Positions 1 through 8,786 of a stretch of 64,000 bases of DNA are shown piece after piece. The position numbers and the translations under genes were made by a program. The notes under the pieces are model-generated. The model had not been told where the DNA came from. It did not search any database and worked only from the letters and a program-made list of their open reading frames with translations. The DNA is from Stenotrophomonas maltophilia (GTDB taxonomy: Bacteria; Pseudomonadota; Gammaproteobacteria; Xanthomonadales; Xanthomonadaceae): NCBI RefSeq assembly GCF_003970865.1, contig NZ_RXLZ01000013.1, forward strand, positions 1 to 64,000. Reading direction: 5' to 3'. Each line of letters opens with the position of its first letter. The stretch's first letter is position 1.

Positions 1-117
1 ACAAAGCGGCGGTGTCGGAGGGCATTGGCGGTTGTTTGTTGGTGCGGCCGAAGACGGCGGACGCCGGTGGATCCCGGTGGGGGGGCCAGGGGGTTGTGGT
101 TGGACAACGGGTGGGCC

Positions 118-182
118 GTGAATTCGGCGAGGGCGGGCGGGATCATGCCGGCTGTCATCGTGCCCGCCCTCGCCGAATTCAC
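118..182. repeat. Perfect 21-bp inverted repeat (long hairpin) upstream of uvrA-like gene
   Basis: Bases 118-138 and 162-182 are exact reverse complements, starting GTGAATTCGGCGAGGG on the left arm, separated by a 23-nt loop. The structure lies 72 bp before the ATG of the UvrA-like gene. It has no T-tract, so an intrinsic terminator is not obvious. It could be a 5' UTR hairpin, a terminator of an upstream gene outside the window, or a palindromic repeat. Bases 1-117 show no convincing gene. Confidence 0.8.
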
Positions 183-253
183 GTCCCAGCAGCGAGAATG
201 GGCCACTGGGCGCGCTCTGGCGCGCGCCACTCACTGCCTGCAGGATCGTAACG

Positions 254-2905
254 ATGTCCAACACCCCCTTTGGCGAGTCGTCATGTGCTGCCGCTGCCAG
301 CGGTTGCGTTGAGGTCCGCGGTGCGTGCGAGCACAACCTCAAGAATGTCGACGTCTCCATTCCGCGCAATGCACTGGTGGTGTTCTCCGGGGTGTCCGGT
401 TCCGGCAAGTCGTCGCTGGCCTTCGGTACGGTCTTCGCCGAGGCGCAGCGGCGCTACTTCGAGTCTGTTGCACCCTATGCGCGCCGCCTGATCGACCAGG
501 CGGGCGTGCCCGAGGTCGATGCCATCGACGGGCTGCCGCCAGCAGTGGCCCTGCAGCAGCAACGCGGCGCCAGCAATGCGCGCTCATCGGTGGGTAGCGT
601 GACCACGCTGTCCAGCCTGGTGCGCATGATGTACTCGCGCGCAGGGGCCTACCCAGCCAATCAGCCCATGCTGTATGCCGAGGACTTTTCGCCCAACACG
701 CCGCAGGGCGCCTGCAGCACCTGCCACGGCCTGGGACACGTCTACGAAGTGACCGAAGCGCTGATGGTTCCGGACCCGTCACTGAGCATCCGCGAACGCG
801 CCATCGCGTCCTGGCCGCCGGCATGGCACGGCCAGAACCTGCGCGACATCCTGGTCACGCTGGGCTACGACATCGACATCCCGTGGAAGAAGCTGCCGAA
901 GAAGGACCGCGACTGGATCCTGTTCACCGAGGAAGCACCCAGTGTGCCGGTCTATGCCGGTTTCACACCTGCCGAAACCCGTGCCGCGCTCAAGCGGAGG
1001 CAGGAACCCAGCTACATGGGCACGTATACCGGCGCGCGCCGCTACGTGCTGCACACCTTTGCCAATACCCAGAGCGCGCTGATGCGCAAGCGGGTGTCCC
1101 GCTACATGGAAGGCAAGCTGTGCCCGGCGTGCCACGGAAAGCGCCTGAAGCCGGAGGCGCTGTCGGTCACCTTTGCCGGTGTGGATATCGGTGAGTTCAT
1201 GCGGCTGCCGCTGGACCAGCTGGCGGACCTGCTGGAGCCCATCGCGCAGGGTGATTTCGGCGCACACAGCAAGGGCGCACGTACCAGCAGGAGCGCGACA
1301 CCCCGCGATCGCGCCCGGCGGGCCGCGAGTGGCCGTGCGACCCACGAGGGAGCCCCTGACGTGCGACTGACCTCTGCCATGTCTGAGGAAAAACGCCTGG
1401 CTGCACAGCGGCTGGCGGGCGGGGTCATGGCGCGGGTACGGCAACTGCGCGAGCTGGGCCTGGGCTATCTCTCGCTGGATCGCGCCACGCCCACGCTGTC
1501 GGCCGGCGAGCTGCAGCGCCTGCGGCTGGCCACCCAGCTCAGCTCGTTGCTGTTTGGCGTGCTGTACGTGCTCGACGAACCCTCGGCCGGCCTGCATCCA
1601 GCTGACAGCCAGGCGCTGTACGACGCACTGGAGCGGCTGCGCGACGGCGGTAATTCGGTGTTCGTTGTTGAACACGATCTGGAGCTGATGCGCCGCGCGC
1701 AATGGCTGGTGGATGTGGGACCGCAGGCAGGGGAACACGGTGGGCGCGTTCTCTACAGTGGCGAGCCCGACGGCCTGCGCCAGGTCCAGGAATCGCGCAC
1801 GGCGCAGTATCTGTTCGACCAGGTGCCTGCACCTGCCAGCCAACAGCGCCGTGCCAACAGCTGGCTGGAACTGAAGGGCATTCATCGCCACAACCTGCAG
1901 GGCGTGGACGCACAGGTGCCGCTGGGGCTGCTGACGGCAGTGACCGGCATTTCCGGATCGGGCAAGTCCAGCCTGATGGCGCAGGCACTGCCCGAGCTGA
2001 TGCTGCTGCACCTGGGTCACGAAACCGTAGAGGACAGTGCCGACAGCGCGCCCACGGACGGGCCGACCGTGATTGAAGCCACGCGGGGCCAACTGGCCGG
2101 AGATGTGGACGCCATTCAACGCGTGGTGCAGGTGGACCAGAAGCCCATCGGCCGCACGCCACGCTCCAACCTGGCCACCTATACCGGCCTGTTCGATCAC
2201 GTGCGCAAGCTGTTCGCCGCAACGCCCGACGCACGCCGCCGTCGTTTCGATGCGGGCCGCTTCTCGTTCAACGTGGCCAAGGGCCGGTGCGAGACCTGCG
2301 AAGGCGAGGGCTTCGTCAGTGTCGAACTGCTGTTCATGCCCAGCGTCTACGCGCCATGCCCCACCTGCCATGGCGCCCGTTACAACGAGGCCACGCTGAA
2401 GGTGTTGTGGAACGGACGCAACATCGCCGAGGTCCTGCAGATGACGGTCGACCAGGCGCAGGCGTTCTTCGCCGAAGAAGACGCCATTGCCCGCCCGCTG
2501 CAGTTGCTGCAGGAAATAGGTCTGGGCTACCTGCGGCTGGGCCAGCCGGCTACGGAACTTTCAGGCGGCGAGGCACAGCGCATCAAGCTGGCGACCGAGC
2601 TGCAGCGCAGCCAGCGCGGACGCACGCTGTATGTGCTGGATGAACCCACCACCGGCCTTCATGCATCGGACGCGGACAGGTTGCTGGTGCAGCTGCAGCG
2701 GCTGGTGGAAGCGGGCAACACCGTGGTGATGATCGAACACGACATGCGTTCTGTCACACAGGCAGACTGGGTGATTGATGTCGGGCCGGGCGCAGGGGGT
2801 GCGGGTGGCACCATCGTGGCGAAGGGCACGCCGCAGCAGGTGGCTCGCGCCAAGGGCAGCAGGACGGCGCCGTTCCTTGCGAAGGAGCTGAGGCAGGGCG
2901 GCTGA
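254..2905 (+). CDS. Class II UvrA-like ABC ATPase (excinuclease ABC subunit A homologue)
   Basis: This 883-residue protein has the tandem ABC architecture of UvrA. Walker A motifs GVSGSGKSS (about residues 46-54) and GISGSGKSS (about 565) and signature motifs LSAGE (about 415) and LSGGE (about 769) are all present. Two zinc modules are visible: CSTC (about 154) with CPAC (about 290), and CETC (about 679) with CPTC (about 702). It is shorter than housekeeping UvrA (about 940-990 aa), which fits the UvrA2 group thought to lack the full UvrB-binding region. Members act in DNA-damage handling or self-resistance to intercalating drugs; the exact role here is inference. Start at 254 is supported by AGGA about 9 nt upstream. 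A low-complexity Ser/Arg stretch near residues 345-375 looks like a linker between modules. It ends 4 bp from the convergent LysR gene. Confidence 0.9.
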   Translation: MSNTPFGESSCAAAASGCVEVRGACEHNLKNVDVSIPRNALVVFSGVSGSGKSSLAFGTVFAEAQRRYFESVAPYARRLIDQAGVPEVDAIDGLPPAVALQQQRGASNARSSVGSVTTLSSLVRMMYSRAGAYPANQPMLYAEDFSPNTPQGACSTCHGLGHVYEVTEALMVPDPSLSIRERAIASWPPAWHGQNLRDILVTLGYDIDIPWKKLPKKDRDWILFTEEAPSVPVYAGFTPAETRAALKRRQEPSYMGTYTGARRYVLHTFANTQSALMRKRVSRYMEGKLCPACHGKRLKPEALSVTFAGVDIGEFMRLPLDQLADLLEPIAQGDFGAHSKGARTSRSATPRDRARRAASGRATHEGAPDVRLTSAMSEEKRLAAQRLAGGVMARVRQLRELGLGYLSLDRATPTLSAGELQRLRLATQLSSLLFGVLYVLDEPSAGLHPADSQALYDALERLRDGGNSVFVVEHDLELMRRAQWLVDVGPQAGEHGGRVLYSGEPDGLRQVQESRTAQYLFDQVPAPASQQRRANSWLELKGIHRHNLQGVDAQVPLGLLTAVTGISGSGKSSLMAQALPELMLLHLGHETVEDSADSAPTDGPTVIEATRGQLAGDVDAIQRVVQVDQKPIGRTPRSNLATYTGLFDHVRKLFAATPDARRRRFDAGRFSFNVAKGRCETCEGEGFVSVELLFMPSVYAPCPTCHGARYNEATLKVLWNGRNIAEVLQMTVDQAQAFFAEEDAIARPLQLLQEIGLGYLRLGQPATELSGGEAQRIKLATELQRSQRGRTLYVLDEPTTGLHASDADRLLVQLQRLVEAGNTVVMIEHDMRSVTQADWVIDVGPGAGGAGGTIVAKGTPQQVARAKGSRTAPFLAKELRQGG

Positions 2906-2909
2906 GGCA

Positions 2910-3827
2910 TTACCCGGACATCTCTCCGACCCCCTGCAGCCGGGCCTGGATGAATTCCAGCAACGCCCGCACCCGCGCGGTGACCGAGTGCCGGTGACTG
3001 TAGGCGCCGAGCAGTTGTAGCGGCGCCGGGCTCAGATCCAACTGCACTTTCTGCAGCCGGCCCTCGGCAAGGTCCTGCTGGCATGGATAAGCCGCAACGA
3101 TGGCGAAGCCCAGGCCTTGGCGTGCACCCGCTACCGCAAGCTCTCCGCTGTTCACTCGATAGCGGCTGCGCACCGGCACCTTTACGATGTTCCCCGAGGG
3201 GTCGACAAACTGCCAGGGTTGTCCTTTCAATGCACTGACCGTGGTGATGCAGGGCAAGGACTTGAGTTCGCGCACCTCGCGCGGCATTCCGGTCCTGGCC
3301 AGCAAAGCCGGCGCGGCCACCACGATGCTGGGCAATGTCGCCAGTTCGCGGGTGATGAAGGCACTGTCATCCTGCGGCCCCCGATGGAAGAAAAGGGCGA
3401 GATCCATGTCGTCCCGCAGCGCTTCCGGGCCGCTCAGCCGCGTGTCGCACTCCAGTTCAATGCCGGGATGGAGGCTGCAGAACTCGGCGAGGATGGGGGC
3501 GAGCAGCCTGGGCGCCTCGTTCGGCATGCTCATCCTCAGCAGCCCCTTCAGCTCGCGCTGCACCGCGCCCAGCTCTTCTTCGGTTGAGAGCAGGGCATCG
3601 AGCAGGGGCTTGGAGCGTGCGTACAGCAACCTGCCAGCTTCGGTCATGCGCAGGTGGCGGGTGCTGCGTTCCAGCAGCCGAACTCCCAGCCTACGCTCCA
3701 GCGAAGCAACGTGGCGACTGACGTTGGAAGCAGGCAGCGCCAGCAGGCGCGCCGCACCGGAAAAACTCTGCTCGTCTACCACGGCCACGAAGACACGGAC
3801 GGTGTTCAGGTCGAAGCTGCTGCGCAC
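2910..3827 (-). CDS. LysR-family transcriptional regulator
   Basis: The 305-residue protein has an N-terminal winged helix-turn-helix of LysR type (about residues 6-65, with [19 protein letters not shown]) followed by a substrate-binding-like effector domain. The family represses or activates a divergent target, usually with a small-molecule co-inducer. Here the divergent neighbour is the FAD monooxygenase starting 137 bp away, the likely target. The start is a GTG. No ATG fits the domain, and the frame opens just before the conserved FDLNTVRVF segment, so the full helix-turn-helix is kept. The ligand cannot be told from the sequence. Confidence 0.88.
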   Translation of the reverse strand: MRSSFDLNTVRVFVAVVDEQSFSGAARLLALPASNVSRHVASLERRLGVRLLERSTRHLRMTEAGRLLYARSKPLLDALLSTEEELGAVQRELKGLLRMSMPNEAPRLLAPILAEFCSLHPGIELECDTRLSGPEALRDDMDLALFFHRGPQDDSAFITRELATLPSIVVAAPALLARTGMPREVRELKSLPCITTVSALKGQPWQFVDPSGNIVKVPVRSRYRVNSGELAVAGARQGLGFAIVAAYPCQQDLAEGRLQKVQLDLSPAPLQLLGAYSHRHSVTARVRALLEFIQARLQGVGEMSG

Positions 3828-3963
3828 GATTATCCCGCTACGGGTACGAATAAGACCCAGTTCTGCATGCTAGTTGGCAAGTTTGGCAGAGTCCAGACTG
3901 CACGCCCGTCCCATGGATGCCCTGCAATAGCGTGTCCGGACAAATCGGAAGGACTGCATCGGA

Positions 3964-5199
3964 ATGGAGATTGGAATACTGGGCGGTGGAATCGCAGGCC
4001 TGAGCGCGGCCCTTGCCCTCCACAGGCAAGGGCACAGCTGCCGTGTCTACGAACGTCGGGCCGGACCGTCGACCATGGGAGCCGGCGTCACACTCTGGCC
4101 CAACGCCGGCTTCGTACTGCAGGAACTCGGACTGCTGGAGGACATCGGCGCAGTCGGCGGCCGGCCGACATCAGTACACCGCAAGGATGCAGTGGGTGAC
4201 CCGCTGGGCGGCCTGAACATCACGCTGCTGGACCAGATGATGGGATACCCGACCCATACGATCCTGCGCCGGGACCTGCAGGCGGTGCTGCTGGACCACG
4301 TGACGCGAACGGGAATCCAGGTGATGTTCGGGCATCGTGCGGTAGCGATTGAGCAGGAGGACAACGGCAAGGCCATCGCGCGATTCGACAACGGGCAGTG
4401 CGTCCGTCCGGACCTGGTTCTGGGTGCGGATGGGCGAATGGACTCGGTGGCACGCAGGTTCGTCGCAGGCGACAGTAGGCCCATCTACCAAGGCTTCGTG
4501 AACTGGATCGGGGTCGCGCAGGGCAGGGCACTGGTGAGCGAGGTTGGGATCCAGGATTACTGGGGTGCCGGCGATCGCTTTGGTTGCGTCGCGATCCGAA
4601 CAGACCTGGTGTACTGGGCGGCCGCCCAGGCGCGGCCACTGCCCACGACAACGCCTGCAGCAGACATGCGCGACGAGGTGAGGGATCTGTTCGCAGGGTG
4701 GCCCGAGCCTGTCGCGCGTTTGATCGAGGCCACACCGGCGCACTCCGTCCAGCGGATTGCCGTGCACGACCTTGAGCCACTGCACACGTGGAGCCGCGCA
4801 AACGTGCTGCTCATCGGTGACGCAGCGCATGCGCCGTTGCCGACGTCGGGGCAGGGGGCCTGCCAGGCGCTGGAGGATGCCTGGCACCTGGCGCGATGCC
4901 TGGAGGGTGCAGAGAGTTGCCTGGAGGGTGCAGAGAGTTGCCTGGATGATGCGCTGCCGCGCTTCGCCGCCCTCCGTACACCCAAGACCACGAAGTTGGC
5001 CGAGCAGGGTCGTATGTTCGCGCGCGGGCTCTTTGCAAAAGACCCGGAAACCTGCCGTATCCGCAATGAACGTACCAAGGCGTCCGACCAGGTGCGTGAT
5101 GCGCTGGCGATGGCTGCGGGGTGGTCGCAGGGATTGCCGATGGCCGAGCGCATTGAACGGGAGGCGGCGAACAGCGCGGGCAGCATGTATCGCCTGTGA
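3964..5199 (+). CDS. FAD-dependent aromatic-ring-hydroxylase-like monooxygenase
   Basis: The 411-residue protein is a class A flavoprotein monooxygenase (UbiH/PHBH type). An N-terminal Rossmann GxGxxG (ILGGGIAGLSAALAL, residues 4-18) is followed by the family DG motif (VLGADGRMDSVARR, about 157-170) and the GD motif (LLIGDAAHAPLPTSGQG, about 281-297). Such enzymes hydroxylate aromatic or related substrates using NAD(P)H and oxygen; the substrate here is unknown. GGAAGGA about 10 nt before the ATG supports the start. It is divergent from a LysR gene, the usual layout for a substrate-induced monooxygenase. Oddity: residues about 312-325 carry a seven-residue duplication (LEGAESC twice) from a 21-nt tandem repeat at 4897-4938. 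Confidence 0.87.
   Translation: MEIGILGGGIAGLSAALALHRQGHSCRVYERRAGPSTMGAGVTLWPNAGFVLQELGLLEDIGAVGGRPTSVHRKDAVGDPLGGLNITLLDQMMGYPTHTILRRDLQAVLLDHVTRTGIQVMFGHRAVAIEQEDNGKAIARFDNGQCVRPDLVLGADGRMDSVARRFVAGDSRPIYQGFVNWIGVAQGRALVSEVGIQDYWGAGDRFGCVAIRTDLVYWAAAQARPLPTTTPAADMRDEVRDLFAGWPEPVARLIEATPAHSVQRIAVHDLEPLHTWSRANVLLIGDAAHAPLPTSGQGACQALEDAWHLARCLEGAESCLEGAESCLDDALPRFAALRTPKTTKLAEQGRMFARGLFAKDPETCRIRNERTKASDQVRDALAMAAGWSQGLPMAERIEREAANSAGSMYRL
4897..4938 (+). repeat. 21-nt in-frame tandem duplication inside monooxygenase gene
   Basis: The 21-mer beginning TGCCTGGAGGGTGCAGAG occurs twice in a row (4897-4917 and 4918-4938). It is in frame and adds one extra LEGAESC unit to the protein, just after the GD motif region. 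It is probably a recent replication-slippage event. Confidence 0.9.
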
Positions 5200-5258
5200 C
5201 GATGTGCTGCGGTGAAAGGATCAGCCGCCGATTGGCCCATCAATCGCTCGATGATGTG

Positions 5259-5519
5259 TCAGGCAGGGTCCTGCCTCGGAATGACGATGAGGTCCTTCTT
5301 GTTGGGAGCCTCACGAATGATCTTCTCGGCCGGAGGCACTTCAGTCCCCGGCGGCGGCAGTTGCGGAAGAAGACGCTTGGTGAGCTGTTCCGCATTGCCA
5401 TCATTCAATGGCACAGCCTCGCTCGGCGCGGGAGCTGGGCGAGGCGGGGAAGCGCACGCGACCACTGCAACTGAAAGAACCAAAATCGTAGGCCAGCGAA
5501 TTATGACACTGCGCTTCAT
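5259..5519 (-). CDS. Small putative lipoprotein
   Basis: The 86-residue protein begins MKRSVIIRWP, has a hydrophobic stretch to residue 21 and a lipobox-like VVAC with Cys22 as the predicted lipidated residue. A proline-rich mature region ends IPRQDPA. The start at 5519 is chosen over a frame 13 codons longer because AAAGGAG lies about 7 nt upstream and the signal peptide then begins at residue 1. No domain is recognised. It is convergent with the monooxygenase gene. Confidence 0.65.
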   Translation of the reverse strand: MKRSVIIRWPTILVLSVAVVACASPPRPAPAPSEAVPLNDGNAEQLTKRLLPQLPPPGTEVPPAEKIIREAPNKKDLIVIPRQDPA

Positions 5520-5749
5520 ATCTACACTCCTTTGCTGGCAAAAGTCCGTTTGGCACACCCGGCCAAGAACGTTTCACCGAGGAAGCCGCCCCTCTCCTGA
5601 AGACGGAAACGCGGAGACCAAAGCGACAGTGGCGAGCATTCCCTGGGCCTGGGGATCGGCGATCGAACAGTGGATCCATAAGCCGTGGGCCGCCAACCTC
5701 AGCTACGATGGGCGCGACCGGCATCCGCGCCGGCGGGGCAGGGGATGCA

Positions 5750-6481
5750 ATGAACATGCAGGCAGGGGGCGGAATTGATCCGCTGGCAAAGACCGATTCT
5801 CAGGAGCTGACTTTTCATTGGCTTTACCAACGGGTACAGGCCCTGGTTGAGCACAGCATCTACCCGAAGGCGGGCAAGGTGGAGACGTGGTCGTTCCGCA
5901 TTGGTGTTGCGGCCGCAGTCATTGGCATTCTCTGCAGCCAACTTCCGGACCGGTGGCTTCCGCTGACTGCTACGCTGCTGGTGGTCAGGATATGCCTGGT
6001 AGTGGAGATCGGTGGCTTCTTAGTGGGCGGCTTTCTCGCGGCCGCGCGGGGCATCCGCCAGTTCACTCAACCGCGACTGTCGCATTCGAAGGAAATGGAT
6101 TTCGAGTTTTCCCGCTGGCACGCGGTGGTCACAGAGCTGCGCAGCTTCCCCAGGATCGAGCGCGAGCGTCGTCTCAAGTATGTCAGCCACCTTCGCAACA
6201 GCATGATCGAGCGTATGGGATTGATGTACGGCGGGCTACAGCGCCTTGGACCGTTCCCGCTGCTGATTGCGCTGTACCTGCAGTTCCGCGGATGGAAATG
6301 GGGCGATTGGGCAGGAGCCTTCGATGTAGGCATGGTAGGCGCGTTCCTGATCTACATGCTGGTGCTGCTCTACCTTGCGGGTTGGATGCTGATCAGCCTG
6401 CGCACCAGGCTGGACACCTACGTTGCTTTGCTGGAAGGGTCCATCCACGAACCCGAGCCCTCGCAGTCAGCGCCTTTGTAG
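5750..6481 (+). CDS. Conserved-type integral membrane protein of unknown function
   Basis: The 243-residue product has hydrophobic segments near residues 48-70 and 75-95 and again near 175-220, with a charged central loop rich in Arg, Glu and Phe (EMDFEFSRWH to RRLKYVSHLRNSM). This suggests about four membrane helices with a cytoplasmic middle domain. ATG 5750 is preferred over ATG 5708 because GGGGA precedes it. No family is recognised. The TAG stop codon lies inside the GTAG head of the SMAG repeat at 6478-6500. Confidence 0.6.
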   Translation: MNMQAGGGIDPLAKTDSQELTFHWLYQRVQALVEHSIYPKAGKVETWSFRIGVAAAVIGILCSQLPDRWLPLTATLLVVRICLVVEIGGFLVGGFLAAARGIRQFTQPRLSHSKEMDFEFSRWHAVVTELRSFPRIERERRLKYVSHLRNSMIERMGLMYGGLQRLGPFPLLIALYLQFRGWKWGDWAGAFDVGMVGAFLIYMLVLLYLAGWMLISLRTRLDTYVALLEGSIHEPEPSQSAPL

Positions 6482-6500
6482 AGTCGAGGCATGCTCGACT
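6478..6500 (+). repeat. SMAG repeat (S. maltophilia GTAG stem-loop)
   Basis: A GTAG tetranucleotide is followed by a 7-bp perfect stem AGTCGAG / CTCGACT with loop GCATG. This is the layout of SMAG elements, repeats common in S. maltophilia genomes. Its GTAG overlaps the TAG stop of the upstream membrane-protein gene, so it also sits as a 3'-end hairpin on that mRNA. Confidence 0.8.
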
Positions 6501-6624
6501 AGTCCGTGCCACACCGAGCCCCATCAGGCACCCCGCGAGCAAGAATCCGCAGCACCCGATCCGTCAAAACAGGCTCCGGCACACCAGCCAACACCTGCTC
6601 CAAGCAGTCCAATGGCTCCATTTG

Positions 6625-6951
6625 TCACTGAAGAAGCGCCCGCAACTGCACGACGTCGGGCGCCCGCTGCCCGGCGTCCAGTGATGCCTGCAAAAGTAGA
6701 TGGTGCGAGCGCCTCTCCAGACACAACACCGGAACACCCCTGCAGTGAATCTGCAAGGCGGCGCCTTGACGCTGTTCGACGAACTGCAACCCCTGTCGTG
6801 GCCGAGCCTCCACAAACTGTCTTACCTGTCGGCGGAGCAGTGAAAAGCGATCGTCGGAGATGCTCTGGAATGCGAGCTGCTCAGGCATCGGCGGCGCCGG
6901 CCACTGAATCTGTGCCGTAACCACCACCGCCAGGCAAAGCACCGTGGCCAC
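6625..6951 (-). CDS. Possible small secreted protein (uncertain)
   Basis: A frame of about 108 codons begins with a signal-peptide-like segment (VATVLCLAVVVTAQ) followed by a Pro-rich then Arg/Gln-rich region. No ATG is present; a GTG at 6951 or a TTG at 6966 would be needed, and no strong Shine-Dalgarno is seen. No domain is recognised. The signal-like start is the only support, and other frames in this stretch are equally open. Confidence 0.3.
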   Translation of the reverse strand: MATVLCLAVVVTAQIQWPAPPMPEQLAFQSISDDRFSLLRRQVRQFVEARPRQGLQFVEQRQGAALQIHCRGVPVLCLERRSHHLLLQASLDAGQRAPDVVQLRALLQ

Positions 6952-7063
6952 CCGGCAGCACCACAAGTATCAAGCGGCACCAATTTGCAGTACGTCTTGC
7001 CGGTCTCAAGAGCACAGCGGTAAGCTCCGCTCCAACGCGAGGGCGAGGGCGAGGGCGAAACCA

Positions 7064-7657
7064 GTGAACTATTGGATAGCGGCACTATTTGAGGTCGGAG
7101 ACAAGCTGAGCGAGGCAGCCTTTGTACAGACACTTGCCGGTGGCTTAATTTCGGCGCTCGCAGCGAGCAGGGCAGTAGATAGACAGCTGCGCGCCGAGCA
7201 AAAGGCGAGGGAAGATGCGGATGCACAGCAAATCGCGAATCTAAAATCTGCCGTTAGAATGGAGTTGAAATCAGTCAGGGATCAGCACATCCTGGCAGTT
7301 GGGCATATTATGTCCCCACCCGATGCGGCTAGAAGCGCCATTTTGGCCCACTACCCGATAAGTAGTGAGTACTTCGCGCTCTACTCAGCCAATGCCGGCT
7401 CGATTGGACGGGTTTCTCCCGAGGCCGCCGAAGCCGTTGTCGTTGCCTACGTACAGTTGAGAGCACTGATCGACGGATTCAAGCTCAACAATGCATTAGT
7501 TGATCGTTGTGAGCGCCTTGCACTTGAAGGCGTTCAAGAGTTTGATAATCGGATGGTCAAACTAAGGAAGCAGCTTGCTGAGTACGGCCCCAAGCTTCAC
7601 GATGCCCACAACCTCGCCATGAACTCCGTGGAGCTTGCGCTGCGGAAGCTAGGTTGA
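7064..7657 (+). CDS. Hypothetical protein with one N-terminal hydrophobic segment
   Basis: The GTG start at 7064 follows a GAGGGC-type Shine-Dalgarno within a hexamer repeat (GCGAGG units, 7037-7058) and gives 198 residues. The N-terminus has a short hydrophobic stretch (about 20-35), then a charged probable coiled coil (EQKAREDADAQQIANLKSAV), then a mixed helical region. It resembles small single-helix membrane-anchored proteins of accessory regions with DUF-type cytoplasmic tails, but no family is recognised. Codon bias is less GC-rich than its neighbours, suggesting acquisition. Confidence 0.6.
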   Translation: MNYWIAALFEVGDKLSEAAFVQTLAGGLISALAASRAVDRQLRAEQKAREDADAQQIANLKSAVRMELKSVRDQHILAVGHIMSPPDAARSAILAHYPISSEYFALYSANAGSIGRVSPEAAEAVVVAYVQLRALIDGFKLNNALVDRCERLALEGVQEFDNRMVKLRKQLAEYGPKLHDAHNLAMNSVELALRKLG

Positions 7658-8163
7658 ACGTTCGGGCTGTTGGCCCCCGGGAGTGAGTATATTTCCAGCT
7701 TGGGGCCCGAGCTAGGCCGCTGTGCAAATCCTGGGACGGCCGATGGATCATGATGTTTGTTCCTCATTAGAGAAGGAACCAAGCCGGAGGCAATGGCCGA
7801 ATCAAAAGCCCAGCCATTGCCATGCAAATCCGACAAAGGCGCAGATTCCACGGGTCCAGATGTGCCGGCCTTCGTCCTACACGGAACAAGCATAGCGCTC
7901 GCGATCGCTTCCCCGCCATTGTCGCGTCTGGCCCAGCGCCACAGCCTGATACGGCGAGCGGAAACCAAACAGACGCGTCTCAGCCCAGTCCGATTGGGCG
8001 CTGTGCGCCCAATGCGGAGCCTTGCCACGCACTTCCGCGTCCTGACAGCAGCCGCTCACACACAGCAGGCACACCATGAATTTTCGCAATCCGGATCCCG
8101 GAGGCTGCATCACGCACCATTGGCCAGAGCAGGGCGACTGAAGTGCACCTGCGCGGCGTCAAC
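7658..8163. other. 506-bp stretch without a supportable gene
   Basis: Open frames exist on both strands, but none has a recognisable domain, a good Shine-Dalgarno and sensible composition together. No clear repeat or RNA gene is seen. Confidence 0.5.
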
Positions 8164-8613
8164 TCAAGCCTGCTTTGCCCGATCTGCAAAATTCCGCTGC
8201 AGCAGCCGCTCTCTCACCTTGTCATACACCAGGTTGTAGACATAGGTGTAAGGCAGGAAGAATGCAATCAGGCCCAACTCCAGCAGGAACGCGTCCCAGT
8301 AGGAGATGGACAGCCACCACGCGGCAAGCAGCACCACAACCACCACCAGGCCGCCTTCAAACCCCACCGCATGCGCAATCCGCACCGGCACGGTGCGCTT
8401 GAACCCGATCTTCTTCTCAACCCGCTCGAACAGCGCGTTATAGATCATGTTCCAGAGCATCGCGCACGTGGCCAGGGCGACGGTCAGCACACCGGTTTCA
8501 AACAGCGATTTGCCCAGGAAGTAAGACATCACCGGAGCGCACAGGCACAGGGCAATGGCTTCGAAGAGGACGGCGTGGAGGAGTCGGTCCCAGAGGGTCT
8601 TTTTGGAATTCAT
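8164..8613 (-). CDS. PACE-family multidrug/biguanide efflux transporter (AceI-like)
   Basis: The 149-residue protein has four predicted helices arranged as two pairs, the bacterial transmembrane pair layout of the PACE family. The first half (LLHAVLFEAIALCLCAPVM) and second half (RIAHAVGFEGGLVVVVVLL) both carry the family Glu in a hydrophobic helix. PACE proteins export chlorhexidine, acriflavine and short-chain diamines by proton antiport at the inner membrane. ATG 8613 is chosen because the protein then starts at MNSKKTLWDRLLHAVLFE, the usual N-terminus; the longer frame adds low-quality sequence. It is divergent from a LysR gene, as in the aceI/aceR pair. Confidence 0.9.
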   Translation of the reverse strand: MNSKKTLWDRLLHAVLFEAIALCLCAPVMSYFLGKSLFETGVLTVALATCAMLWNMIYNALFERVEKKIGFKRTVPVRIAHAVGFEGGLVVVVVLLAAWWLSISYWDAFLLELGLIAFFLPYTYVYNLVYDKVRERLLQRNFADRAKQA

Positions 8614-8770
8614 GCTGCAGTACCTGATATTCACCGACGGCAGTGCCGAGCGGACGTAAGAGCGAATCGAGAGGGGGTGGGGCAGAGCGGCGATCCACGC
8701 TCGTAATGTGCCCGGGCGCCATGATATAAGCTTCAAAAATGAACCAAAACACCCAATAGCGCAGGCGGCC

Positions 8771-8786
8771 GTTTCATCCATGAAAC
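8771..8786. promoter_or_regulatory. Inverted repeat overlapping the LysR start codon
   Basis: GTTTCAT CC ATGAAAC is a perfect 7-bp inverted repeat that contains the ATG of the LysR gene (8780). It could be an autoregulatory operator or a start-masking mRNA hairpin. Function is inference. Confidence 0.5.

Noticed and set aside
779-2371. 530-codon open frame on the minus strand
   Set aside because: It is antisense to the UvrA-like gene, which has all expected motifs; long shadows are common in GC-rich DNA.
6423-6920. 165-codon Pro/Ala-rich plus-strand frame
   Set aside because: Starts inside another gene, passes through the SMAG repeat and has the composition of random GC-rich sequence.
7757-8239. 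160-codon plus-strand frame
   Set aside because: Runs into antisense of the PACE gene and has no recognisable domain or repeatable start signal.
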